A stretch of 35,592 bases of DNA from CAZADA01 sp964483775 (GTDB lineage: Bacteria > Pseudomonadota > Alphaproteobacteria > Caulobacterales > Maricaulaceae), in assembly GCA_964483775.1 (NCBI GenBank), contig CAZADA010000017.1, forward strand, positions 1-35,592, read 5' to 3'. This document shows, piece by piece, positions 23,770 to 31,139 of this stretch (position 1 is its first letter; each line of letters begins with the position of its first letter). A program made the translations under genes and the position numbers. The notes under the pieces are model-generated. The model was not told the origin of the DNA. It searched no databases and saw only the letters and a program-made list of their open reading frames with translations.

Positions 23770-24204
23770 CTACCAGGCGCCGATCGCCAACAGATCACGG
23801 CGCAGCTCTTCGGGTAGGCGAGCCGCCGCTCCCCGGTCAGTCAGATCACGCGGCGCATCATCGGCGCTGAGGTAACGCCAGCCTTGGAACGCCTTGCGCG
23901 GGGCGGGATCGGTCTCGACCAACGCTTCATCCAGGACAATACGACACCGCTTGACGCCGTCCGCACCGACGCAGTCTTCCAGGTCGAGGATGCGCTGGCG
24001 GACCGTGATGACGCCCTTGATCACCCAATACAGCGACCCTCCGGACAGCAATTCCTCCCGGCGCTTGGGGGTCTGTCGCGTGACGTGGCAGGGCGTCGCG
24101 CGCTCGCCGGCGCGCCGACGCTCGGCGATGACGTGTTGTTGCCAGGCCGCGAGGCTGGCGAGACCCTCAGAACCCGCGGCAAGTTTGATCAAGTGCAATG
24201 GCAT
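23770..24204 (-). CDS. DUF1489 family protein
   Basis: The product is 144 residues from the ATG at 24204. It matches the alphaproteobacterial DUF1489 (PF07370) family: 'MPLHLIKLAAGSEGLASLAA', 'RQTPKRREELLSGGSLYWVI', 'VRQRILDLE', 'RCRIVLDEALVETDPAPRKA' and 'FQGWRYLSADDAPRDL'. The family has no known function, is cytoplasmic, and is largely confined to alphaproteobacteria. It converges on panC with 9 bases between the stops. The 78 bases before it towards the next gene show no clear signal. Confidence 0.9.
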   Translation of the reverse strand: MPLHLIKLAAGSEGLASLAAWQQHVIAERRRAGERATPCHVTRQTPKRREELLSGGSLYWVIKGVITVRQRILDLEDCVGADGVKRCRIVLDEALVETDPAPRKAFQGWRYLSADDAPRDLTDRGAAARLPEELRRDLLAIGAW

Positions 24205-24282
24205 GCCTGTCGTTTACGCCGTCCCGCCCGCCCCCGCCAAAGCGCTATGCACAGGTCCAGAGATCGGCCCGAGGATCTGGGG

Positions 24283-25002
24283 CTAACTCTCCTCGGCGAT
24301 CGGTTCGAAATCGGTGTGGGTGGTCACGGTTGTCTCGGCAAATGAGCGGAAGAAGGCGTTGCCCTCGATTTCCGTCTGCGCGCGCGTGGTCACCAGCGGT
24401 CCGCCCGGCCAGGCTTCGGCAACGTCAAAGCTCATGGAGAACTTGGTGATTGTGGATGCGATGGTCGGCTCGAAAGGTTCTCTGGCGAAGACGCGGTAGG
24501 CCACAAATCGACCGGTGGTCTTGTCGACCGTGATCTCGGCGTCGAGATACGGCGCCATTCTGCGCTGGCGTTCATCTTCAATGCGCGGCTCGGCGGCATA
24601 AACCACCATCGCGTCATCCTCACGCACCACATCCAAAGAACCATAGAGAAACCGCTCGGGATCACTGATGACGACATCCCCAAGCGGATCGTCCTCCTGC
24701 TGCAGCGAGTCGAAGGTCTCTTGCACGCGCTCATCGGGGCTTTCGGGACTCAACAACGCCCACTGCTCGCCTTGGGGCCGTTGGGGGTCAAAGCGCGCGG
24801 ACAAGTCCCCGCCATTGGCCGAGGCGATTGTGCGGGTGAAGGCGAGCGCCTGGACATCTTCGGCGCGGGCCTGGGCGTCGGCCAGGGCCTCGCGCAGCAA
24901 GGGCGCGGCTTCGCCGGTGGCGACCTCTTCAATGGCGGCCTGGCCGGTACACGCCGCTTGGCCGAGCACGCCGAGGGCGAGGATAAGTGTGAGCACGCGC
25001 AT
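24283..25002 (-). CDS. Exported hypothetical protein, possible lipoprotein
   Basis: The product is 239 residues from the ATG at 25002, which has AAGGGA 8 bases upstream. An alternative ATG at 25020 shares bases with the stop of the enoyl-CoA hydratase but has no Shine-Dalgarno. The N-terminus 'MRVLTLILALGVLGQAAC' is a signal peptide. The -3 residue of the possible lipobox is Gln, so lipidation is doubtful. The mature part is acidic and helical, then beta-rich ('LYGSLDVVREDDAMVVYAAE', 'TKFSMSFDVAEAWPGGPLVT'). I recognise no family. It is 17 bases downstream of the hydratase, so likely in the same transcript. Confidence 0.7.
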   Translation of the reverse strand: MRVLTLILALGVLGQAACTGQAAIEEVATGEAAPLLREALADAQARAEDVQALAFTRTIASANGGDLSARFDPQRPQGEQWALLSPESPDERVQETFDSLQQEDDPLGDVVISDPERFLYGSLDVVREDDAMVVYAAEPRIEDERQRRMAPYLDAEITVDKTTGRFVAYRVFAREPFEPTIASTITKFSMSFDVAEAWPGGPLVTTRAQTEIEGNAFFRSFAETTVTTHTDFEPIAEES

Positions 25003-25019
25003 GGCGTTTCCCTTTCGCA

Positions 25020-25823
25020 TTAGGCTGGGTTGGTCCAATTGGGTTGGCGCTTGTCCAAAAAGGCGGCAAGCCCTTCGCGACCCTCTCGGCTGGCGCGACG
25101 CGCAGCGATCCGGTTGGCGGTGTCGGCATCGATATCGGCGTTGATGGGCCGGCCGGAGAGGTCGCGCACCAAGCGTTTTGCGTCGGCGACGGCGCCAGGC
25201 GCGTTGTCAAGCGCTTGGGCGATGTGGCGTTCGGCTTCCGCGCGTAGAGCCGCGTCATCCTCAACCACAAAATGGATCAAGCCGAGCTTTTCAGCATAGG
25301 CGGCGTCAAAGCCCTCGGCGGTGGCGAACAGGGCGCGGGCCCAGCGCGGGCCGACCGCCTCGATCACGAACGGGCTGATGGTGGCTGGCGTGAGGCCAAG
25401 GCGCACTTCGGTGAAGCGGAACTTGGCGCCGGCTACGGCTATGGCCACATCGCAGGCGGCCACCAGGCCTGCACCGCCTCCCATCGCGGCGCCGTGCACC
25501 AGCGCCAGAGTCAGTTGAGGAAGCTCATACAGCGTGCGCAACATGGCCGCCAACACGCGCGCATCGGCTCGGTTTTCCTCTTCAGATTGCTCAGCCGCGC
25601 TCGCCATCCACGCCGCATCAGCGCCGGCGCAAAAGGTCTTGCCCTCGCCAGACAGGATAACGACGCGAACGCTGGCATCGTCAGCCAGACGTTCAAAAAC
25701 GGCGAGGAGATCGGCGATCATCGCCGCATCAAAGGCGTTGCGTTTGTCAGGACGGTTCAGCACCACGCGCGCAACGCCCGCGTGCGACAGGTCCATGCGA
25801 ACGCGTTCAGAGGTCGTCACCAT
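25020..25823 (-). CDS. Enoyl-CoA hydratase/isomerase family protein, possible methylglutaconyl-CoA hydratase
   Basis: The crotonase fold hydrates enoyl-CoA thioesters. The product is 267 residues from the ATG at 25823. The first oxyanion-hole region is 'VVILSGEGKTFCAGADAAWM' and the second is 'LVHGAAMGGGAGLVAACDVAI'. The phrase 'FCAGAD.xWM' is typical of LiuC/AtuE-type methylglutaconyl-CoA hydratases of leucine degradation, which is why that function is suggested. The rest of a leucine operon is not visible here, so a plain enoyl-CoA hydratase remains possible. Its ATG overlaps the cupin stop by one base (TGATG), which indicates translational coupling. Confidence 0.85.
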   Translation of the reverse strand: MVTTSERVRMDLSHAGVARVVLNRPDKRNAFDAAMIADLLAVFERLADDASVRVVILSGEGKTFCAGADAAWMASAAEQSEEENRADARVLAAMLRTLYELPQLTLALVHGAAMGGGAGLVAACDVAIAVAGAKFRFTEVRLGLTPATISPFVIEAVGPRWARALFATAEGFDAAYAEKLGLIHFVVEDDAALRAEAERHIAQALDNAPGAVADAKRLVRDLSGRPINADIDADTANRIAARRASREGREGLAAFLDKRQPNWTNPA

Positions 25824-26326
25824 CAGTCCTCGCCCTCCCAGTAGCCCACATTGTCGTCGGCGCGCCACCATTTGGCGACGGCCCGCTCACCCTTTTTGCC
25901 TGGCGGCGCGCCGCCTGCGATCAGACCAATCTTGTTGGCGTCGGGGTACTCAAAGACGTCCGGCGTGATTTGGGTCGATATACACCAGTAGACCAAATCC
26001 TCCGCACCGTCATTGCGGATCTGGTGGGCTGGACCATTGGCTTTGAACACAGTGCAATCACCGGCTTTGAGCGGATAGTCAGCGTCGTCATACCGCAACA
26101 CGCCAGCGCCGGACACCACCATCACCAGTTCTTCATTGGCGAAGTGGCGGTGGTAGGGCCATGCGACCTGTCCCGGCGCGACGGTGTTGAGCCGCGCTCC
26201 GAGCTTGTCGGTGTCCAAAGCGTTGGTCAACGACCGCCAACGCACCGCGAAGCGCCCTTGGCCAGCGTGGGTCTCTTCGGGAATGTCGTTGAGGTTGGCG
26301 ATGGCGGGCTTGGCAGATTCGGTCAT
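25823..26326 (-). CDS. Cupin domain protein
   Basis: The product is 167 residues. It contains a double cupin motif: 'YHRHFANEELVMVVSGAG' (a His/Glu metal-binding set in motif 1) and 'LKAGDCTVFKANGPAHQIRN' (His of motif 2). It binds a metal, probably as a small isomerase, dioxygenase or sensor; the substrate is unknown. There is no signal peptide. It is the first gene of a cupin, hydratase, lipoprotein run on the minus strand with overlapping or very short joints. It diverges from the large secreted protein, and the 124-base gap between them holds a hairpin followed by a T-run. Confidence 0.85.
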   Translation of the reverse strand: MTESAKPAIANLNDIPEETHAGQGRFAVRWRSLTNALDTDKLGARLNTVAPGQVAWPYHRHFANEELVMVVSGAGVLRYDDADYPLKAGDCTVFKANGPAHQIRNDGAEDLVYWCISTQITPDVFEYPDANKIGLIAGGAPPGKKGERAVAKWWRADDNVGYWEGED

Positions 26327-26352
26327 GGGGATCTCACGTGTTGGGCTTGCTG

Positions 26353-26380
26353 AGTCCGGCGCAGCGCATGGACTTTTTTT
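26353..26380 (+). other. Hairpin with T-run in the divergent gap, terminator-like
   Basis: AGTCC (26353-26357) can pair with GGACT (26370-26374), with a smaller GCG/CGC stem inside. It is followed by seven Ts (26374-26380) on the plus strand. There is no plus-strand gene upstream to terminate. It could stop antisense transcription from the cupin side or attenuate a leader of the 26451 gene, or it could be chance. Confidence 0.35.
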
Positions 26381-26450
26381 CGATGGCGGACCCTACCCAT
26401 TTGCGGTCAGACACGCTACGACAGCGGCACCACAGCCATGGGGATGTAAC

Positions 26451-28292
26451 ATGCGGTCATGGGTAGTACGGCTCGCGACGATTGGCGCTTGTTTTGCGAT
26501 GGCGACCACCGGCTTGAGCGCCACGTGGGCGCAAGATGACACAACGCCGGCCACGCCGGCACCTGGTGCGGAACAGTTTGGCCCCGCGCCAAGCCTTGAG
26601 GAGTTTGACTCCCTCATCGCCGCCCTGCCGGAGATGGTCCGGGTGACCTACGCCAGCGGCGGTTTGGAAGAGACCACGGGCGCATTGCTCATTGAAGGCG
26701 TTAGCGTGGGGCTTGGCCCAGCCGGCGACACCCTGCCGCTGACCATTGGCGACATTCGCCTTTGGGGCTTGAACAGCGATTTTATCCTAGCGCGCATGCG
26801 CGGGGAGCGGCTCGATGAAGGCGCGACGGCCATCGGGCGCATTGAAATCAATGACCTCGCCTTCACCTATGCAGACTTGCCAAGCGGCCAGATCGACGCC
26901 GCGGTCAAAGCGGCGCTGCTGTCGGGCGTCGGCGGGCTTGAGGGCGTTGAGCTTGATCCTGAGCTCGGGTTCACGCGGGTTGCGTTCGCCCTCGAGCAAA
27001 TTGTGTTTGAGAACCTTGGACTTCGGCCCTTCGACATCGGCGGGGCGTCAGACGGCGGCTCGGATGAGTTGCGGTCCTTCGTGGCGCTGACGCGCAGTCT
27101 GTCGGCCGACACCCTCATGTTTGATCAAACGCGGGTTGAGTTCGATCAGGCTGGCTCGGGACCGAACGTCATGGTGCGTGTTGGTCTTGGCCGGTACAGC
27201 CACAAGGACGTGCGCGGCCTGGATATCGGCTCAACGGCGTTGAACGACATCTCGGTCCAAGTCGCCATGGACAGCTACGACTACACCGCCGATCCCGAGG
27301 CGGGGTCGCCTTGGGTGACATCGACCTATCAATACGCCGCCGAAGCGTTTTCGCTCGAAGGTCTGCGCTTGGACAAAGCGGTGTCTTACGTCCTCACCGG
27401 CGAGATGCCGCCGATGAGCGAAACGGATTTGATGAGCTTGGGGATCATCCAGTTGTCTGACCAGGTCCTGCGTCACGACGGCAATCTGGTGTACTCGCAA
27501 GGCTTAGCCGAAGTGGACCTGTCGAAGTTCCATTGGTTCATTCCCACGCGGATCCAAGCGCGGAACGAAGATGTCGCCATCGACATTGAGGCCTATCTCA
27601 ACTTGTTTGCCGGCCCTGCTCTGGGTGCAATGCCGCCGGAGATGAGCCAGCTGTTCGCCGCGTTCGGCCGGAACGGCCCCACGCCGATCACCTACAACGA
27701 CGCGACGCTGCTGACCTGGAACCCCGGCTCGGGTGAAACCGAGATCAGCTATGGCATCGATGCCGACGAGCTGCTCAAGTTTGACATCGGTATCGGGGGC
27801 CGCTTGCCGTCATACGACGCCGCCACACAGGCTTTCGCGGCCGGCGCCGATCGCGGCCCGATGGACGTCCTCGGTCAGCTGATGATGGAGTACGGTGCGC
27901 TTGAGGCGTTCAGCATGGAGTTCGTGGACCAGGGCGGCGGCGACATCGCGGCCAATGTGTTCAGCGATATGGCTGGCAACGACCCCGACATGGCGCGCTA
28001 TGCGGAGATGTCGGCCCAGGAGCTGCGTTTGCTGGCGGCCGAATTCATCACCCAAGGCGCCAGCGAGCCTTTGGCGCAGATGCCTTTCCTCGGTGACTTT
28101 GTGCGGGCCGCGACCGCGTTTGTGCAAGGCGGCGGGGCGCTGCGCTTGTCGATCACTCCGCAACGTCCCGTGGACATGGCGATGATCGGTGAGCTGCAAC
28201 AGCTCGCCAACAGCGATCCGCAACAGATCATCGAACTGCTCGGCGTTGAGTTGCTGCACACCCCAGCCAAAGACGAGGGCGGCGGCGACTAG
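26451..28292 (+). CDS. Large secreted hypothetical protein
   Basis: The product is 613 residues from the ATG at 26451, with GGGGA about 6 bases upstream. The frame is open much further back, but that part is antisense to the cupin. A signal peptide ('MRSWVVRLATIGACFAMATTGLSATWAQ') is followed by an acidic mature protein. No family is recognised. Phrases repeat in style but not exactly: 'TGALLIEGVSVGLGP', 'IGDIRLWGLNSDFIL', 'IGRIEINDLAFTYADL', 'YAAEAFSLEGLRLDKAVSY'. They suggest long beta strands like those of AsmA- or translocation-type beta-helical proteins, which is only a guess. There is no membrane segment after the signal. It is likely periplasmic or outer-membrane associated. Its stop codon shares the bases CTAG with the stop of the convergent DUF599 gene. 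Confidence 0.75.
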   Translation: MRSWVVRLATIGACFAMATTGLSATWAQDDTTPATPAPGAEQFGPAPSLEEFDSLIAALPEMVRVTYASGGLEETTGALLIEGVSVGLGPAGDTLPLTIGDIRLWGLNSDFILARMRGERLDEGATAIGRIEINDLAFTYADLPSGQIDAAVKAALLSGVGGLEGVELDPELGFTRVAFALEQIVFENLGLRPFDIGGASDGGSDELRSFVALTRSLSADTLMFDQTRVEFDQAGSGPNVMVRVGLGRYSHKDVRGLDIGSTALNDISVQVAMDSYDYTADPEAGSPWVTSTYQYAAEAFSLEGLRLDKAVSYVLTGEMPPMSETDLMSLGIIQLSDQVLRHDGNLVYSQGLAEVDLSKFHWFIPTRIQARNEDVAIDIEAYLNLFAGPALGAMPPEMSQLFAAFGRNGPTPITYNDATLLTWNPGSGETEISYGIDADELLKFDIGIGGRLPSYDAATQAFAAGADRGPMDVLGQLMMEYGALEAFSMEFVDQGGGDIAANVFSDMAGNDPDMARYAEMSAQELRLLAAEFITQGASEPLAQMPFLGDFVRAATAFVQGGGALRLSITPQRPVDMAMIGELQQLANSDPQQIIELLGVELLHTPAKDEGGGD

Positions 28293-29083
28293 TCTTGGCG
28301 TTTGGACGCCCCGTCGGCATCGGCGCCGGCGGGGCTTTCCTCAGCCCCCCGTTCGTTCGCTGGGGCGGCGACGGCTTCAGCTGACACACGAATCGCTTGG
28401 GCCGCGTCGGACACGTATTCGCGCCGATACAACGCCGCTGTGACCAAGGTTGTCGCCAAGATGAAAGCGACCGGGTGAATGAACCACGCTAACGCGGCCA
28501 AGCCAAAGTAATAGGCGTGCAGTCCTGAATAGGTGTGCACCGAAGCGCGGTTGGCCAATGTCGTCGCCAGAGCCACTTGGGCGTCGCGCGCGGCGGTGTC
28601 GGGATCGCCGGGCTGGGGCGTGGCCCCAATGGCGACAGCCATGTACTGGCTCAACCGATGCGCCCAAACGAATTTGAAGAACGCGCTGAGAAACAACACC
28701 TCCAGCACGGCGATTTTGGTGAACCACACTGCGCTGGTCACATCTGGGCCCAAGCCCAAATCATGGTGGGCCTGGCGAAAGGCGTCGCCGGAAAACGCCG
28801 CTGCGGTCAGCGCGCCAAGGATGAACACTGACGTTGTGGCGAAGAACGCCGTCATCTGATTGAAACTGGCCAGGATCAACAGGTCGGTCATGCGCAAGTC
28901 GCGCTTGGCCATCTCCACCATCCATCGCCGACGTTGGGCGAACACGGCGTCGATGAAACGCCGTGTGCTGGAGGAGGTGCGGATCATCAGCCGGTTGTAG
29001 CCAATCGAGCACAGAGCGAACCACGCCAACGCAATTGCGTCGAGCCAACTGAATTGCGTGAGGTAATTCGATAAGCCCAACAC
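28289..29083 (-). CDS. DUF599 family membrane protein
   Basis: The product is 264 residues, taking the GTG at 29083; the frame upstream is open but overlaps the next gene and is not protein-like. There are four or so membrane segments: about 13-29 ('WLDAIALAWFALCSIGY'), the 'LLILASFNQMTAFFATTSVFILGALTA' region, 'FTKIAVLEVLFLSAFFKFVW' and 'AYYFGLAALAWFIHPVAFILATTLV'. The pattern 'NRLMIRTSSSTRRFIDAVFAQRRRWM' and 'SGLHAYYFGLAALAWF' fits DUF599 (PF04654), an alphaproteobacterial inner-membrane family of unknown function. The C-terminus is a hydrophilic tail. It shares four bases (28289-28292) with the convergent secreted gene. Confidence 0.85.
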   Translation of the reverse strand: MLGLSNYLTQFSWLDAIALAWFALCSIGYNRLMIRTSSSTRRFIDAVFAQRRRWMVEMAKRDLRMTDLLILASFNQMTAFFATTSVFILGALTAAAFSGDAFRQAHHDLGLGPDVTSAVWFTKIAVLEVLFLSAFFKFVWAHRLSQYMAVAIGATPQPGDPDTAARDAQVALATTLANRASVHTYSGLHAYYFGLAALAWFIHPVAFILATTLVTAALYRREYVSDAAQAIRVSAEAVAAPANERGAEESPAGADADGASKRQD

Positions 29084-29127
29084 GCACCGCCCCCCTGCCC
29101 GCGTCACTCGGATGCAGGCTGCCGCGG

Positions 29128-29844
29128 TTACGGGCGCGGCACAACCGACAGTCGATGGGGTATGAACAAGCGCAGCTCCAAATCGTCGGACCGATACCAC
29201 ACGATCTCACGCTCAAGGCCTTGCACCTCGACGCCATAGCCCTCGCCGAGCGCATCGGTGATGGCGTTCGCGTCCGAGGCGATGGCTGCGATGACGTCGG
29301 TGCGGTATTGGCGCGGGTCGACAAGGCTCAGCTCGGGTTGGCCTTCGAAGTAGAATTCGGAGCGACCGGTCATGGGGACGCTGGCGCGGAAGTCCTCCAG
29401 GCGTTGTTCGACATCTTCGATCAAGTCGTCCTCGGTCACCGGGGTCTTGATCAAGAGGCGCACGGCGCTGGTGTCGGCGCGGCCGCCGCCGGTGATCAAG
29501 TTGCTTTCATAGTCCAAGCGGTTGAGCGGGATGGCGAGCACATCCTCACCAGACTGGCGCAACACGGCCGTCTCAATGACATCGGTTGTCTCGGCGGCGG
29601 CGAGCAGCGCGTCCATGGTGGCGTTGAGCTCTTCTTGCCGGCGTTGGGGGTCCCGGGTGTCGCAAATCACAACGGCTGAGCGGACGAAGTAATCCGGCCG
29701 GCGGGGCACCGACACATGGGTGCGCAATTCTTGGCGAGCGGAGGATTGCCGCGAGCGGGTCGCCAACAATTCTTGGGCGGTGGCGGGTGCCAGATCGGCT
29801 GCGGCCATGGCCATGGCGGCGGCGCAGAGCAAAGCTAGGCGCAT
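29128..29844 (-). CDS. Secreted hypothetical protein with duplicated start region
   Basis: The product is 238 residues from the ATG at 29844. A signal peptide ('MRLALLCAAAMAMAAADLAPATAQ') precedes a polar mature domain: 'RSAVVICDTRDPQRRQEELNATMDALL', 'TPVTEDDLIEDVEQRLEDFR', 'EFYFEGQPELSLVDPRQYRT' and 'IPHRLSVVPRP'. Alternating helices and strands faintly resemble SIMPL (DUF541) domains, but I could not confirm this, so the function is unknown. The Shine-Dalgarno GGAG lies 10 bases before the ATG. A 47-bp tandem duplication covers the Shine-Dalgarno, the start and the first eight codons, so a second initiation site exists immediately upstream. Confidence 0.72.
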   Translation of the reverse strand: MRLALLCAAAMAMAAADLAPATAQELLATRSRQSSARQELRTHVSVPRRPDYFVRSAVVICDTRDPQRRQEELNATMDALLAAAETTDVIETAVLRQSGEDVLAIPLNRLDYESNLITGGGRADTSAVRLLIKTPVTEDDLIEDVEQRLEDFRASVPMTGRSEFYFEGQPELSLVDPRQYRTDVIAAIASDANAITDALGEGYGVEVQGLEREIVWYRSDDLELRLFIPHRLSVVPRP

Positions 29845-29918
29845 GAGACAGAACTCCAATTCAGCGAGGCGCAGAGCAAAGCTAGGCGCATGAGACAGAA
29901 CTCCAATTCAGCGAGGCG
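29821..29918. repeat. 47-bp perfect tandem direct repeat over a translation start
   Basis: Copy 1 (29821-29867) and copy 2 (29868-29914) are identical, and the match continues 4 bases further. The unit holds the Shine-Dalgarno, ATG and first eight codons of the minus-strand gene at 29128-29844. Because 47 is not a multiple of 3, the extra start is out of frame with the gene. Perfect identity suggests a recent slippage or duplication event. Confidence 0.95.
29835..29891 (-). CDS. Upstream reading frame created by the 47-bp duplication
   Basis: The duplicated start at 29891 reads 'MRLALLCASLNWSSVSCA' and stops at a TAG (29837-29835), so it overlaps the first ten bases of the real gene (ATG at 29844). 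It has the same Shine-Dalgarno and first eight codons as the main gene. It may be translated and either couple or compete with the downstream start. Whether it is used is unknown. Confidence 0.4.
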   Translation of the reverse strand: MRLALLCASLNWSSVSCA

Positions 29919-30005
29919 GTGGGCATGGCGCACGTCCTGTGGACGATCGCCAATGACGAGCGTGCCCCAGCTTTGCGGCGCCGCCTAGGCGGCGGCGTTC
30001 AGCGA

Positions 30006-31001
30006 TCAGTCGCCGATCAACTCGGCGGCGTTCTCACATAAGAACAAGTCGCGTTCGATTTGACGACGCGCGGTCAAGACCGCGTTCGGCTCACCGTTCA
30101 CCCTGTTCCACTTGAGGAACTCGTCGGCTGCGGTGGCCCGGTCGCCCTCATTGAACACACGCAACAAGGTGGAGTTGCGAAACGCGCCGGTCCCGACATT
30201 GTAAGCCAGGTCCATCATCGCCGAGAACTCATTCGGCGTGATCGGCTGGGTGATCACCGATTTGAGGATCTCCTCACGCACAGCGAGGTCTTCAGTCAAC
30301 AGCGCTTCGGCCTCAGCTTCGGTGATTGTCATGCCGGGCGTTACGGCGTCGCTGGCGTGTCCATAGCCGATCAGCAGCTGGCCGCCAGGACCGGTGTGGG
30401 CTGTGAGCTCCAGCCCTTCCTCTTTCTTGATGAGATCGCGAATGACCGCGTTGGTCGCAAGGCCATCAAAGGGCGGCGCGATGCGCTCTTGCGGACCTCC
30501 TGAACACAGGATCGACAGACCATCTTGATCGGTTGCGGGTTGGCTGTCGGCCTCGTCCTCTGGCGTCGCGGTGGGGGCAGGCGACGGGGCCGGAGCATCG
30601 CCCTCGTCTTGCGTATCCTCGGTTTCGGCCTGGCCAGCATCGGCTGGCGGTTCGGCGTCATCGTTTGCAGGCGATGGTTCGCTTGTCGGCGTTGGCGACG
30701 CGACCGGCGCTGGCGTGGGGGAGGCGATGGGCGTCGGGCTCGGCGTTGCGGTGGGCGTTGGGCTTGGTGTCGGCGTTGGGCTCGGCGCGGTCGTCGGTGT
30801 TGGGGTGGGTGTGGCGGTTGGGCCCGTTGCCGCGCCGTCGCTCACCACGCCATCGCCCGCGGCGCCTGTGTCCTCTTGTGCAGGAGCGCCAGCGCCTCCC
30901 TCGCCCACCATCGTGGCGAAAGGCGGGTTCGGCATAATCAAAAACGCCCAGGCCACAGCCATGGCCGAAACTGTGAACAATCGTGTGTCGAGCCCCGCCA
31001 T
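30006..31001 (-). CDS. Membrane-anchored GH24 lysozyme-like protein with long Pro/Thr linker
   Basis: The product is 331 residues. A signal anchor at the N-terminus ('TRLFTVSAMAVAWAFLIMP') is followed by about 150 residues rich in Pro, Thr, Ala and Glu, including near-regular TPTPSP repeats at about 62-110. A C-terminal T4-lysozyme-like domain (about 183-323) follows. The conserved fold phrases 'IRDLIKKEEGLELTAHTG', 'LIGYGH', 'LAYNVGTGAFRNSTLLRVFN' and 'RRQIERDLFL' are all present. The catalytic Glu is E195, but the partner Asp (E+9) is G204 and the Thr (E+15) is L210. Cys166 and Cys322 flank the domain and may form a disulfide. It could be inactive or a different-chemistry enzyme. The 138 bases before it separate it from spmX, on the same strand. 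Confidence 0.83.
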   Translation of the reverse strand: MAGLDTRLFTVSAMAVAWAFLIMPNPPFATMVGEGGAGAPAQEDTGAAGDGVVSDGAATGPTATPTPTPTTAPSPTPTPSPTPTATPSPTPIASPTPAPVASPTPTSEPSPANDDAEPPADAGQAETEDTQDEGDAPAPSPAPTATPEDEADSQPATDQDGLSILCSGGPQERIAPPFDGLATNAVIRDLIKKEEGLELTAHTGPGGQLLIGYGHASDAVTPGMTITEAEAEALLTEDLAVREEILKSVITQPITPNEFSAMMDLAYNVGTGAFRNSTLLRVFNEGDRATAADEFLKWNRVNGEPNAVLTARRQIERDLFLCENAAELIGD

Positions 31002-31139
31002 CGACCTCTTCCCCCTGTCATCATTGGCCTTGCCAACTCTATGCTTGAAACCCTAGCCGAACTTCATCGGTCTGGCGAGACATCGCCTGTATCAAGCCGG
31101 GCCTGTGGCGCCCGCCGCCTGTAGCACCCCGGGCCTATG

